DNA from: Ilex aquifolium
Taxonomy: Eukaryota; Streptophyta; Magnoliopsida; Aquifoliales; Aquifoliaceae
Direction: 5' to 3'
Assembly (NCBI GenBank): GCA_951799425.1
Contig: OX637409.1
Coordinates: forward strand, 20,014,460 to 20,078,459
Length of the DNA stretch: 64,000 nucleotides
In this document: positions 1-11,554 of the stretch, one piece after another
How the letters are laid out: every line of letters starts with the position of its first letter
Numbering within the stretch: position 1 is the first letter of the stretch
Made by a program: the position numbers and the translations under genes
The notes under the pieces: model-generated
Database searches by the model: none
Told to the model about the DNA's origin: nothing
What the model saw: the letters and a program-made list of their open reading frames with translations, nothing else

Positions 1-1189
1 GGCCTCGCCATCCATAGGGACGTTAACTGTCTCACCATTCCACTTCACAACAAGAGCATCAAGGTTGTCATCCCAGTGTGAGATTTTCTTTGCTGCAAGG
101 ACAAGAGTGTGAGTGTCGAACATAACTGAGAGGGCTTGAACCCATGTAAAGTCACGAGTCCTCCCCTCCGGTCGGATTCCAATGAAGTGGGCATTGATGT
201 GTAGGTTATCATCTGAGACAATAGCAAAGTCTCCCCCCTTGGCTCCATGGAAGTAGAACATCACACCATCACCACCAACAAACCTAGGATCATAACACAG
301 AGAGCCATATCCATGGCAATTGGGCCTTCTCCCTGACAAGGAATTTGAATTCTCTCTCAAGATCAGAACATTTTTATATTCTCTCACTTTCGGAAGCTAG
401 AAAACATTCTTCTTTAGGTTATGGGAAATCGCACATATCTTAAACAACACAGGTTTTATGCTCCTCAAGACGTGTGAACTTATGTCTTGCCCATTATTTG
501 ACTACCCGTGCAAGTTGTTGTTAGAATGTATTAAAAGGTTAACTTCAAGAGGACTTGGAGCCAATTCTTTTTACAGCAGTTCTACTGTATCAACTTTTAA
601 CCTTACCGTTCATTTCAATTTCTATTCCTTTTTTCTGTGATTTTTCATGTTCGTGTTTGCCTTTTGGACCTGTTTAGTACGTCAATCATGTATGGGTTGA
701 ACTAGTTTTGACATGAAACGAACGGGTTGGCACGATACGATTGTCAGACATATTAAATATGAAGTCCAATAATGAAAACGAGAGGGTTTAGGCCAGGAGG
801 TATTAAAATGAGTAAGTAGACTTACACTTGCAAGTGACTTCACACCTGCTGCTGCAGTCAACAAAACATCCCTTTCTCTTCCTGTTGTTCTTGGGCTTCC
901 TTTGAGGACACTGAGCTGGGCACGTTAGGGTCGTGTTGTAACAAGCCCCTCTAGCTCCGCAGAGAGCTCGTTCCTCCTCCGTCCCTGGTAGCGGTTTCAA
1001 ATTGCGGTAATGGGTTGAAGCAGCATCGTTAGGCAGCTTCTTTCGATTATTATTATTATTGTTGTTGTTGTTGTTGCCGTTTCCGTTCCCATTGTTACCA
1101 CCATTGCCTTGACCTTGGACAAAGGTGGCTTCCATGGAGATGAATATAAGAAGGAAAGCCACGAAAATGCATGATTTTCTCTTATCCAT
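1..1189 (-). CDS. Root-cap / LEA-like secreted protein, 3' end outside window
   Basis: Two exons are visible: 1189..826 and 332..<1; the intron 825..333 has a GTAAGT donor and a CAG acceptor, and the reading frame runs on past the window edge. The start at 1189 (MDKRKSC) was chosen over upstream in-frame ATGs because it places a hydrophobic signal peptide (CIFVAFLLIFISMEATFVQG) at the N-terminus. Next come a Gly/Asn-rich stretch with ten consecutive Asn, a Cys-rich block (CGARGACYNTTLTCPAQC, then CFVDCSSRCEVTCKC), and in exon 2 the diagnostic PNCHGYGSLCYDPRFVGGDG and VMFYFHGAKGGDFAIVSDDN motifs. These match the plant root-cap family (Pfam root_cap type), a secreted group whose biochemical role is poorly known. 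The Cys-rich block suggests disulfide bonding outside the cell. Family assignment is firm; function is not. Confidence 0.88.
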
Positions 1190-2658
1190 CTCTAAATTGC
1201 TGCGCTTCTTCTTTGTGTTGCCCCTTCTTGTGTTGATTTGTGGTATGAAGGGAAACATGGATATAATGGGACTAGAGTGTCCTTTAGAAAGCACGACTCT
1301 GGTGATTAGGCCTTGGAGTTCGGCTTAATTCTTGTGAGTTTAACTTGCTCTGATGAATAAACAGCTAAGAAATACTTCACTTTCTGTTCTTGGGGCGATG
1401 GGTTTGACTTTATGGGTATGCCTTTTTTGAATTGAAATTCTCTCTATTACATTTTTTTTTCAATTTCTTTTTTTTTTTTGGTTCAATAGTTAGGGTATCC
1501 ATATCACTTTTTCTCAATTTCACTCAAATGATAAAATCATTCACTGTGTATGAGTGAAAGACCCACTAGTAAATGGTGGGTTTTATGAGTATTAAGGATA
1601 GAAGATTTATTATTAAATGAAATTGAATTAAAGTATAATGAAAATGGTCTAGATCTGCTTTTTTTATTTTGAAATGTTGGAAATCGTCAAACTTTAGTTT
1701 TAGTATTTGGTTGAGTTAATAAGAAGCAAAGTTCTTGGGACACTCAGACTTTGTCAATTGAAAGTGATTTTTTTTCCAGGCGAAAGCTAAGTCTAGGAAT
1801 AGGGTATGCTTTATGCTTAAAAGAGGCCGAAGCAAAGGAATTCATTTGATTCTAGGTCGATGGGTCAAGTAGAAAAATAGCAGAAGAATTTGATTAGAGT
1901 GTTCACTCTGGAAGAATCCTTGGTCTTAAAGGGAAGAAAACAGGCAATAGCGCGATACCAAAAAGAAAGCTAAGCGCGCAGATAGAGAGCAAAGCAGAAA
2001 GAGTCCAAATGCAAAAAAAGGCAGAGTGCGAAGCTTGTGGTCCGTTTCTTTCCCCTTTCATTTTACCCTTTAAAGATTTTTTTTTTTTTTTTTTATCTCA
2101 TATCATATTCTAAAATTATATTAGCCTTAGCAATTTGTCCCCAGTGATGAACGACATGTAATTTCTTATTTTTTATTATCTAACTATGATGAGTGTAATC
2201 TGAGATAATTAATCTTTATAGAGAAAGACTACGGTACCAAAAACAGTATCATATCAAAAGTTATAATATTTTAAGGTCAAGTTACAATTTTTTAGAGCCT
2301 AAGTCACAACTCAAAAGTCAAAGGATATAATCAATCACAATTCCAAAGGACATTTAATATTTATGAAATGTTGTTATAAATTTTAAAAGTCAAGTTACTA
2401 TCCTTAAAAGTGAAGTTACAATTCATAAAAGAAGTGTTGCAAGTGATTGAAGTATTCATGATCAATCACAACATCTAGTGGTCGATAATGAATTACTCCA
2501 AACAATTGTAATTTCATCTTTAAAATGTGTAATTTGACTTTTAAAAATAATTCCTTTTCTCGTTTAGTGGATGGGCGTCTTTGTGACATAGATGAGTTTT
2601 TTCTATCCTTGAAAGAATTAAATCAAAATTTAAAATTTCTCAGGGTAAAATGTCATCT
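1190..2658. other. Intergenic spacer upstream of the root-cap gene
   Basis: No coding region is supported. It contains poly-T runs near 1455 and 2080. At about 1780-2050 there is a purine-rich, GC-richer patch whose composition differs from its AT-rich neighbours and resembles plant mitochondrial DNA (see findings). From 2220 to 2590 lies an AT-rich stretch with repeated 'aagttac'-like words, possibly an old MITE. Confidence 0.4.
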
Positions 2659-2673
2659 TTTTTTAATTAGTAA

Positions 2674-2814
2674 AAAAGGTGTACCTAGTGCACAAGGCTC
2701 TCGCCATTACAGAGTCTGAGGAATGTTAGATGTACGCAATCTTACCCCTGCAACCAAAGAGACTGTTTTTGTGACTCGAACCGTGGAATAACCTTACCAT
2801 TGCGCTAATACCTG
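2674..2814 (-). mobile_element. tRNA-derived SINE (Au/S1-like) with target-site duplication
   Basis: Read on the minus strand this 141 bp piece has an RNA polymerase III box A-like word (TAGCGCAATGGTAAGG) and a box B (GGTTCGAGTC), followed by the body typical of plant Au-like SINEs (tctctttggttgcaggggta). It is flanked by a 15 bp target-site duplication, ttttttaattagtaa at 2659-2673 and ttttttaatgagtaa at 2815-2829, with one mismatch. The duplication defines both ends. Confidence 0.85.
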
Positions 2815-3089
2815 TTTTTTAATGAGTAATACTACTTGAAATTAATTTGCTAACCTAATAACTCATAATTATTAAATTGACAGTGGACCTCAATATTTAT
2901 GAGGACACCGCTACCAATCCAATGATTATGATAAATTAGATTAACAAATTAGATGTAAATAATATTTTCGTTTTTTAATACTCTGGCTAGGATCTGAACT
3001 GGCCGAGTAAAGAGCCAGAAATGGGGGGTAATAGGGCAAATTCTATTGCGAACACAGCAATCATGGAACTTTTCTTGGCATGGGAGGGG

Positions 3090-3721
3090 CATCACCAGCC
3101 TGGTATAGACTGTCATATGCTTTGCCATTAACGTTACGCAACGTCTATCATGCCTTGGATCCCATGACCTCAATTCAAACCTAAATAGATCCTTAGGAAA
3201 AATAAATCGAAAACCATATTAAAATTCTCATCTCACTTATAATTCAATTAAAAGAACCCAACAAAGAAATTGCTTTTTCTCATCTTTTCAATGCTCAAAA
3301 CTAAGGTAAATCCATTGAGATTGTATGGTTACCAGGATAGTAGGAGACCTAAGACTGATTTATTGCCGATTTGACTTTTATTAATCCTCTTTTTTTTTTG
3401 GTTTAACGGCTAATTGACACGCATCTCGACTAATTCCCTCTCTGATCTGGTCAAAGGCAAACCATCTACGTTAGAATTAAGTTATTCATGAGGGATCTTT
3501 ATAGTCTAGCTCAAAGAGGTTACCAAGATTCGAAATTCATGACGTTTGAGTTTACAGTTCTTCTCTATTATCACATTTATAACTCTTGAATTGGTATATT
3601 CTTTTATATCGTGTAGTTTCCCTGGATCGAGCCAAGTATCACAACTTTTTCTACCCATCCTCTTGAATTGGTATATTGTCTGTTTTGTTCCGTGTTTGAA
3701 TTTCACTTGACTATCTACGAC
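3090..3721 (+). repeat. Long direct repeat, copy A, left of the giant MULE
   Basis: About 632 bp, from catcaccagcctggtatag to ctatctacgac, repeated in the same orientation at 14753-15389 with roughly a dozen differences by eye (about 98% identity). Its right end abuts the left terminal inverted repeat of the 3720-14743 element. It contains a minus-strand SINE (3388-3590). No long open frame is convincing here. Confidence 0.9.
3388..3590 (-). mobile_element. SINE copy, second tRNA-derived family (in direct repeat A)
   Basis: On the minus strand the sequence has a degenerate box B region (tttcgaatcttggtaac), the body word ctaacgtagatggtttgcc, then gaattagtcgagatgcgtgt and an A-rich tail at about 3390. 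The same body occurs at 15050-15250, 16745-16915, 21190-21420 and 31135-31320, so it is a dispersed family. Ends are approximate. Confidence 0.65.
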
Positions 3722-3867
3722 CAATGTACAGTGGATTTAAAACTTAATTACCAAAATACAGCCGTTTTGAACATAATTACCATTCTACGGCACTTTTTAA
3801 AAACGGACTCAAGGAATCCGTCTTCTTATGAAAGCGGAATCACGAGATACGAATTCAATGAAAAGCG
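3720..3867 (+). repeat. Left terminal inverted repeat of the giant MULE
   Basis: Matches the reverse complement of 14597-14743 across about 148 bp, including the shared words acagccgttttgaacataat and gaatccgtcttcttatgaaa. A few substitutions separate the arms. Confidence 0.9.
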
Positions 3868-4015
3868 TAATTGGAAAGTCCGAATTCAGAAAGTTTTTAT
3901 TAGTAAAAGCGTATTCCTAAAATCCGTTTTAAACAAAGTAATCGGATGATACAATTACGTTTTCAAACATAAAGCGTAATCTTTAAATCCGCTTTATAAA
4001 ATGAATCGGATATAC
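3868..4015 (+). repeat. Left subterminal short-repeat region
   Basis: Directly inside the left terminal repeat, short words such as aaagcgtaat, aaatccgcttt and aatcggat recur about every 25-35 bp. They match, in more degenerate form, the right-hand array at 14265-14596. Subterminal motif arrays are typical transposase-binding regions in plant DNA transposons; that role here is inference. Confidence 0.65.
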
Positions 4016-4435
4016 CAAACCCACTTTCATTCGAATATACAATCAGGCGCCCTCTCTGTTATTTTCTCTAAACACGTTCATCAGGTCTCTCTCCTCTCTT
4101 CTTCTTCTCTCTTCTCTCTGTGGAAGGCACCTCCTATCTCTTCTCTGTGTGATCACTGTGATGCTTCTTCTTGTCTCATCTAATTTTTCTTTGCTTTGGC
4201 TATCCCCTAAGCTCAGCCCTAACTGAGCGTAGCCCTAAGCTTGTTCGAAGAAGCCAAGTGAAGCCTTCTGCAATATTCGGCTGTGAGATTCGACTGAGGT
4301 ACCTTCTGAGCCCTAATTCCAGGCATGAGATTCTTAATAGGGCCTAGGTTACTCAGTGTTTTGTCAAATGGCACAGTGGACTGGTACACACCCGTGGGCT
4401 AGCTCTGAAGCTAGGAGAAGACAGGGCTTCACGTG

Positions 4436-4625
4436 TTGAACAGGAAGCTTTCTATATCCCCATTGCCCATTCCCCATCCCAAGTTAAGAAATCCCCCCCC
4501 CAAATTCAAGCTCGACAATTTTCCCCATTGCCCATTCACCATCCCAAGTTCAGAAATCCCCAAATTCAAGCTTTCTATATCCCCACTGGCCATTCCCCAT
4601 CCCAAGTTCAGAAATCCCCAATTCA
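4436..4625 (+). repeat. Minisatellite of about 60-75 bp units
   Basis: Three imperfect units share ccattccccatcccaagtt, agaaatccccaaattcaagc and ttctatatcccca. Apparent open frames on both strands here arise from the repeat and are not treated as genes. Confidence 0.75.
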
Positions 4626-6589
4626 ACTCAAAATTTCCATCCTCATTGCCCATATCCTTGAACTGCATCCTTAATTCAGAAAATTACAATGTGAAGGTAA
4701 ATTTAATTTTTTGAATTTTATTCACAATATCCTAGTGTATACTGAATGCTATTTTTGGATTAAATTATGAATATTGTTGTGTGCATTTGGAAAATTGATC
4801 TGTGTTTTGAGTAAATTGTTTTTGGATGTTCTGTTAGAAGTTGTGTTTTCTAGATTTGTTATTGGTGGTTGTGTTTTAAAACTGGGCTTGTGTTTTAAAA
4901 CTGGATGCTTGTTTGTGCTGGATGAGGGGTGGATGTGATGAGATGAATGGTTGTGGTTTAAAAAATGGTTGTGGCGCTTGGAAAAACAGCAGGCATGTTC
5001 TGGTTTAAGTGGTGAACAGGTCTGGAGAAAATGGTGAGAATAAAAATGAAAAAGGTAAGGCAAAACAGTTTAAAAAGTTTTCATTTTTTGGTGATATAAC
5101 AGTAACAATAGTAAGGATGAGTAACAATAACCTAACTTTTCTTCACTTACTGTAAGTCATTGATAAGAATGACTTGTACAAGTGACCGACACAAAATACA
5201 CTACATGATGTTATCTATGGATCATAAGTTGCACCTGTCTAAGGAGTTGCTGCAGTTGTTGAATTAACTGTATCACCTTCTTCTTTTAGGAAACTTGTGC
5301 TATTATGAGTATCCATAGAAAAGCAAAATGGGGAAAATATCACCCATAAGTGGTGTGGCGTTTCTTACAAAAATGGGATGTCAGAAAATTGTATTGATGA
5401 AGAATTTTCATTTGGGGAACAAAGATATTAAGTCATGTTTATTGCTGGAAGTAGTGTGTAGAAGATTGGAACAAAGCTCTATTTTTTTTATTAGTTCTCA
5501 GTAGGTGTAAAGTCTTTATTAGTAGTGTACTCACATTGTCAGCCGAGCTCAAGAATCATAGAGTTTTTCAAATCTCCTGTTGTTTTGATCATTTCTGAAC
5601 TAGGGGTTAGTTTAGTTTTACGAAAATAGTGCATTATTTGGAAAAACTGCGTTTAGCTGTTAATCACAGCGACTGTCCCTACCACCATTGCCTTTGCTAC
5701 CATATCTTAGAGAATTTTTTATATTATTGTAATTGATAGTGTGAATGGGTAAATGACGCCACCTTTCGTGTCCATTGGAAGCTTGCACGATTCTGCCTAT
5801 AATAAGCAATTGCGACTTTCTATTTAGATGATAATAGTAATATCATTGATAGACTGCAAATAGTGCATTATTTGGTAAAAGTCAGGCTACCTTTAACTGT
5901 TTACATGATAACAACAAGTCAGCAAGTGTCCCGAGGATCATGGCAAAGTCTACAGGCCCTGCACTGGCTTTGCTACTATATCTAAGAGGACTTTTGATAT
6001 GGTTACTGCCAATTATATCTGTCTTTGTTGTCTATTTTAGCATTTTATTACATACTTAACTCTGCCATGAGTGCCACTGCCTTAAAAACCAACACCTTCA
6101 CTGTCACCAATGCTAATGGCCACAACCAACATTGTCACCATTACCATTCTTATTATATAGACTTCATTTTATTGATACACACATTCGATAAAGGGTGTGG
6201 TGTAGTGATTGTAAATTTTATTCCCAAGTTAGTTTGATCATATATACTTTATTTAACATTAGTCGGGGCTTATAGGTTTTAATGTTTTATATATTTATTT
6301 AGAGTGTTATTCTTAAGTCTTAATTTTCCAACCATAGAGTTGATATTTCCCATCATGCTATAATTTTGATCCTTCGAAGATAGGAATATGCTATATATGA
6401 TTTTATGAGGGAACACTGTCTGTAGTAATATAAAAATGATGCAGATTTGTAGCTAGCTCTTTCATGTATTCCTCACGTGTACTTGGGTTGTATCCTTCTT
6501 CTGATAGGAACCTTATACGAAATATTATCAATCAGCAAGAAAAATGTTGCTTCAGTTGTTGAATTAACTGTATCACCTCCTCCTTTGAT
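4626..6589. other. Internal non-coding part of the giant MULE
   Basis: AT-rich DNA with no convincing reading frame. Short related segments recur within it: near 5630 and 5855 ('gtgcattatttgg' with nearby 'gtttagctgtta' / 'tttaactgttta'), and near 5250 and 6550 ('cagttgttgaattaactgta'). This suggests internal duplication. Part of it may be the transposase promoter and leader, but no specific element can be supported. Confidence 0.4.
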
Positions 6590-6910
6590 CAGTAGCAGAA
6601 ATCATCTCCAATCCATCACAGCAACTAGGCAGCATGCATCTCCAAACAGCTAAATATGCCTTATACACCCCTACAACACCAATATAGCATAGCTAAACTG
6701 CTTCCAAACCCAAACGCAACCCTTTTTTAGGCAGCAACAGTGGCAGAAAGTCCAGTTCAACAACCATCCTGCAATGCCTTATTTGCCAAACTGTCTGCCA
6801 CAGATTTTGGCTCCCTGAAAATATGTCTTACCTGAAACTCCATCCTACCAACTTGCTCTCTAATTTGAGACATAAACTACCCAGCAGGACGATGCACAAC
6901 CAAAATTCTC
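6590..6910 (-). pseudogene. LINE reverse-transcriptase RNase H-domain remnant
   Basis: Reading the minus strand from about 6895 gives MSQIREQVGRMEFQVRH, then IFREPKSVADSLANKALQDG. The 'REPKSVADSLANKA' word is the hallmark of the C-terminal RNase H (RVT_3-like) domain of plant L1-type LINEs, where it usually reads RExNxVADxLAN. Stop codons interrupt the frame on both sides, so only a decayed fragment remains, nested in the MULE. Confidence 0.7.
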
Positions 6911-7445
6911 TAATTTGAGACATAAACCTAATAGTTTTTTATCTATTTGGTTGAATTAAAAGGAAGTTTTTAACATACTTTAATGTAGGTAATGTGAAAC
7001 TTAGTATAGTTATAGTTTGGAAAACTTTGGTGCTTTTTTGAATCAAACTTGACTGCTTAGAAATTGTTGTAAATGTTAGACGTTAAAAATGAGTATAAGT
7101 CCAAGATAAACACATGACAGTGTATGAACCGGAATATTTTTTTTTTTTGGAATATGTGTTAAAAAATCAACAACGAAATACTCCGCATGAGAGAACAACT
7201 GTAACTATTTATTTGAATATATTTGTTATATAGCTGTGAATTTAACCGGAATATGTAATATGAAATGATTTGCTAACTTATATGTATATTACATCGAATG
7301 AGTATCCACTGTTGGTTTTTCTATGAAATGTTTTAACTTAGTAATGATGTTTATAGGTTTAAAAGTACAAAATGTCACGCAACTTCAACAATGTAGTTTA
7401 AATATAAAAATTTTATGATATCAAATTTTATATTGAAGGTATAAA

Positions 7446-9131
7446 ATGTCGAGGAGACGCGCCACAGTAATGTGCTATTGGGGAGAAAATATTGTATACA
7501 ATGAAGGTTATATATCGTATACTGGAAAGCCTCAACATTGTATAAAGTTAAAACACGGAACAACATATGAGAAATTGTTGACAACCATGTACACAAAAAT
7601 GCAGCTGGACAGTTCAACATCACGACTAAAACTAATCTGTCGTTTCCTGTCATTTTTGGGGGATCGCATGCAACAGTACGTAGAATTTGAAATTACAAAT
7701 GATGACGGTGTGGCGGGGATGTTGAATGCTATATTTGAGAACCAATCATTGAATAGTATTGACTTGTACATACAAGCCGAGAACATCTAACAGTTACCTC
7801 AACCAATGGTCAATGATTATGGTCCATATATCCAATTGCTTACACAACAAAGCGACAATCCATGTCCCAGTGACCAGACATTAGTTAACTCTTACTATGG
7901 TGAAGGGAATACTCAATATGCGCATGAGTTTATGGCTGACGATAACTTTGCAGCAGAGTTTAATTCGGGGCATGGAATTCTTGAAGCTGAGCCGTATGTC
8001 CCAGAATTGCATATAGGGCCTAGTACGCAGACGTCGATATTTTTGGGATACACCACAGGTTCTTCGAATGTTGGTATCCAATCTAATACTGAAACTAGGA
8101 CCGATGTCATTCGCAATCTGGTTCAGTTAGACGTTGATGTGTTGGCGAACAATGGAATGCGTGTCGTTGATCGTGCGGAAGCCATAGACGATGAGGATGA
8201 GGAGATTACATTGATGGCCGATGTTGAAAACATTAATGATGATTGTGACGTACATGGCCCATCAGTTATTGGGGAAGACACTATTCGTATGCATGAGCCA
8301 TCGTTCGCCTACTTCATCAATGATGAACATCCCCAATTGTTTGACCCTAACAATCAAACAAGAGCTCTGTTGTGTGATGCTGATCGGCCTGAGTTAGCCA
8401 TCGGCCTCATCTTCAAGGGTAAAATGGAATTGCAAGATGCAGTGAAAATTTATTCAATTAACAATCATGTCCAATTCGAGGTTGTTGAGAGTGAAAAAAA
8501 GTTACTGGCTGTGCGGTGTAGAAAATACCACACCGGTTGTAAGTGGAGGCTTCGTGCTTGTCAAAAGAAAACGCACGGGATGTTTCAAATTATAAAATAT
8601 GAAGGCCTACACACTTGTCTGCATGTTTCGGCAGCCCAGGACCATGTGCAATTAGATTCACAATTTGTTGCACGCCGAATAAAAGACCTTGTGAGTGGAG
8701 ATCCATCTCTAAAGGTTGTTTTGATAATAAAACACATTGCCACTGTGTATAAGTACAATATATCGTATCGGAAAGCATGGAAAGCAAAACAAACAGCGCT
8801 AGCTATGATTTTTGGTGATTGGGATGAATCATATTCTATTTTACCGAAATTCTTTACTGCACTGCAAAAGTATAACCATGGCATAATAGTCAGATGGCAG
8901 GTGCCCGACCTTGGAAATGGGAAGGCTGAATTCGACAAAGTCTTTTGGGCATTTAAACCGTGTATTGACGGTTTTCGTCACTGTCGTCCAGTTATAAGTA
9001 TCGATGCCACATTCCTGTATGGGAAGTTCAAGGGTAAGCTGTTAATTGCTACGGGTCTCGACGAAAATCATCAGATTTATCCTCTCGCCTTTGCAATAGT
9101 CGATGAGGAAAGCATACATTACAGGACATGA
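7446..9131 (+). pseudogene. MuDR/MULE transposase, one nonsense codon and truncated catalytic domain
   Basis: The frame opens at 7446 (MSRRRATVMCYWGE) with a PB1-like N-terminal domain of about 114 residues, hits TAA at 7788-7790, and continues in the same frame from 7791 to 9131. After an acidic linker come the MuDR DNA-binding domain (GLIFKGKMELQDAVKIYSIN, with CRKYHTGCKWRLRA and GLHTC zinc ligands) and the start of the MULE catalytic domain (VISIDATFLYGKFKGKLLIA, then YPLAFAIVDEES). The first catalytic Asp is present (SIDAT). The frame then stops at 9131 as sequence changes to a PMD gene. The downstream catalytic Asp and Glu and the C-terminal SWIM zinc finger are absent. Such transposases normally cut at the terminal inverted repeats; this copy cannot encode a full enzyme. 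Confidence 0.9.
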
Positions 9132-11554
9132 CACTACTTTCTGGACTCCCCATTGACGGTGACGCAGTAACCGGTGTTGACACATATCGTACCGTACAGG
9201 AATGGCAGGATTACTGTGACATGCATCTAGGCATTAGACCTCCAGCCACTGCTATCTCTGGATCTCGACTCAAGATTACCGCTTTGGCTGCTATTTTAGC
9301 TGAGCCACTCCGAGCAGATGCTGATGTGATCACCATTGATCGATATGCCCGTGCCTACATTTTGCTTCTCATTGGAGCTTACATTTTTTCAGACAAGTCC
9401 ATGAACAAGGTTGGTCTTATGTACTTACAGCATCTTGAGGACCTAGATGCTTCTGGGAGACTAAGTTGGGGTAGTGCTGCGCTAGCATGCTTGTACCGTG
9501 AGATGTGTCGAGCCACTGCCCCAGACACATCCGACATTGGAGGACCGCTACTTATCTTACAGGTATTGTTTCCTGTACATGTAATTATAAGTTACGTTAC
9601 GGTGGAGGACCATTAAAAATTATGTTACATTAAATTGAATAGTTGTGGGCATGGGAGCGGTTTACGCATATCCGGCCAGAGAGAGTACTTCCGCATCAGG
9701 CAGCAGCGGCAGATATACCAGATGCGATTCACGTTCTAAATGGCGATGTTGATGGGATAGCTGCAGAAGTACCCGCTGCTGCTGAGGAGATTGCTGAGCA
9801 ACATGAGCCATTACCTAGGGGACCTTTGGGTTGTAGGTGTGTAATGTAGAATTACAAGTTGGTCGTACTTAATTAATTTGTAAGCATTGATAGAAATGAA
9901 ATGTTTTTATTTCCAGGTGGAATGTGCGTATGACATCTTACGTACACAGCCCTAGACACGTCCTCAGACATTACAGAGATCAGCTGGACCAGATGCGCGA
10001 TGAGCAGGTTGTAACTGTACACAAACGTCGCGTACAATATAATGCCAAATACAATATAATGCAAAACAAGTTTAAACTAAAATTTATATTACATTTTTTT
10101 TTTTGTAGATGGTGTGGATGTCATATACTGCAGATGTCTTAGCAGACTTACCAGATTACTGCATTGTTGGGAGCGATGTATGGATGACGCGGGCCCCACT
10201 AATATGCTTTCCAGTTATAGAGTGGCTTTTTCCTGATCGTGTCATGCGACAGTTCGGATTGCGACAGGACATACCTGAGTCATGCGATACTGGCTCTGCT
10301 CTGCATGCTACTGATCGTCGCGGCAGGGGTGGTTATGACTAGAGACTTGTCCATCAGTCTTGTGTCGATGTCTGGCTCCATCGGCGAGATCATGTCATTG
10401 TGGGGGAGGCACCTGCATCTGTGACTGATTTGGGTATTCGCACGTACATGGATTGGTATGGCCGTATCACTCGACGATTGATCGGACCACCATTGGATAG
10501 GCCACGTATTGGATTTCAGCCTATGGCTAGCATTGTCGAGATATTGGTAAGCTAATAGCTAACTGCAATTGTCATTATAAGCATTATTTACATTTACAGA
10601 TATGTTATTGTGCTAATGTAACTGTTATTTACATTTACAGGAGCATACACTTGAACAGGTTCACCAGATAGCAGAAGATGCCCTTAAGGATGGTACAGAC
10701 GCAACACATGTACAGGCACTACGGGCCACTCAATCACTTACCTCCACTTGTCTCGAGGCGGTTCGAGAAGACCATCGTCTCCATAGTACCGTCCAACCCC
10801 AGCCTCCACCTATACCCCATACTGCACCACGTGCACCAGCTGATGTACCTACGCGGCCTCAAGGTATTGTTATACGACGACCCAGACCTACACGTCACCG
10901 ACCAGAAGTACGTGTAGATGTCGGTCTCGACACAGTACCTGACACGAGTGTACCAGAGCCTACAGCAGCACCCAGTGGACCTCATCATCCACATACACCG
11001 TCCAGATTACGTGTAGAGCCACTGTCCACGTCGAGTCTCCCCCATACATCACCACATACTGCACCCCATCCACCACCATTGACCGATACATCCGTGTCAT
11101 CTGAGTATACCGCAGAGCATGTTTCACTTTTGCCAAGAGCAGACACATACACACCAGGTGGGTCAGGAGTTACATTGCCCAGCCATCCTATCAGTCACGA
11201 TGCATTGGTGACATCACCACCGACACATGTGCATACTTCACAGCCAGTAGATGATGTCTCGCAGGCTGATGTTGCGACTCCGTCAGGTGTACATAGGTCA
11301 CATCATCGAGCTACGACTCCACTTGCCCATATTATTTCACTAGTTCGAGGTCGAGGTGGTCGATTTCAAGGTGTTAGAGGTCGGGGTGGTAGAGGACGGG
11401 TGGTCGAGGCATAGGCAGAGGCAGAGGCAGTGGCGGAGGCGGAGATACTATTCCAGTCGTAGATCCGGTCTCACAGGTCATTGATGGGGATCCTTCACAT
11501 TTAGAAGCACAGCGGCCGAAACGGCTGAGGAAGAAGCCGTCTTGTGGGACTTAG
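9112..11554 (+). pseudogene. Plant mobile domain (PMD, MAIN-like) gene, 5'-truncated, two lesions
   Basis: Five exons fit GT-AG splicing: ~9112-9562, 9643-9836, 9917-10007, 10109-10546, 10641-11554. PMD motifs in order are TLQDMTLLSGLPIDGDAV, GSAALACLYREMCRA, LWAWERFTHIRPER, PDYCIVGSDVW, LICFPVIEWLFPDRVMRQFG and ALHATDRRGRGG. The Pro/Thr-rich tail ends in an Arg/Gly region and RPKRLRKKPSCGT, a usual MAIN-like C-terminus. Lesions: TAG at 10340-10342, where relatives have Trp, and a one-base deletion near 11395-11402 that shifts the frame before the true stop at 11552-11554. The PMD N-terminus is missing because the gene is joined directly to the transposase. PMD proteins of host type (MAIN, MAIL1) act in transposon silencing and genome stability; versions carried on MULE and Ty3/gypsy elements are known. 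Confidence 0.88.

Noticed and set aside
4429..5063. Frames on both strands in and after the 4436-4625 minisatellite
   Set aside because: Sense and antisense frames of equal quality come from the tandem units; the His/Asn/Ser-rich frame at 4749-5063 has no domain and lies in AT-rich DNA.
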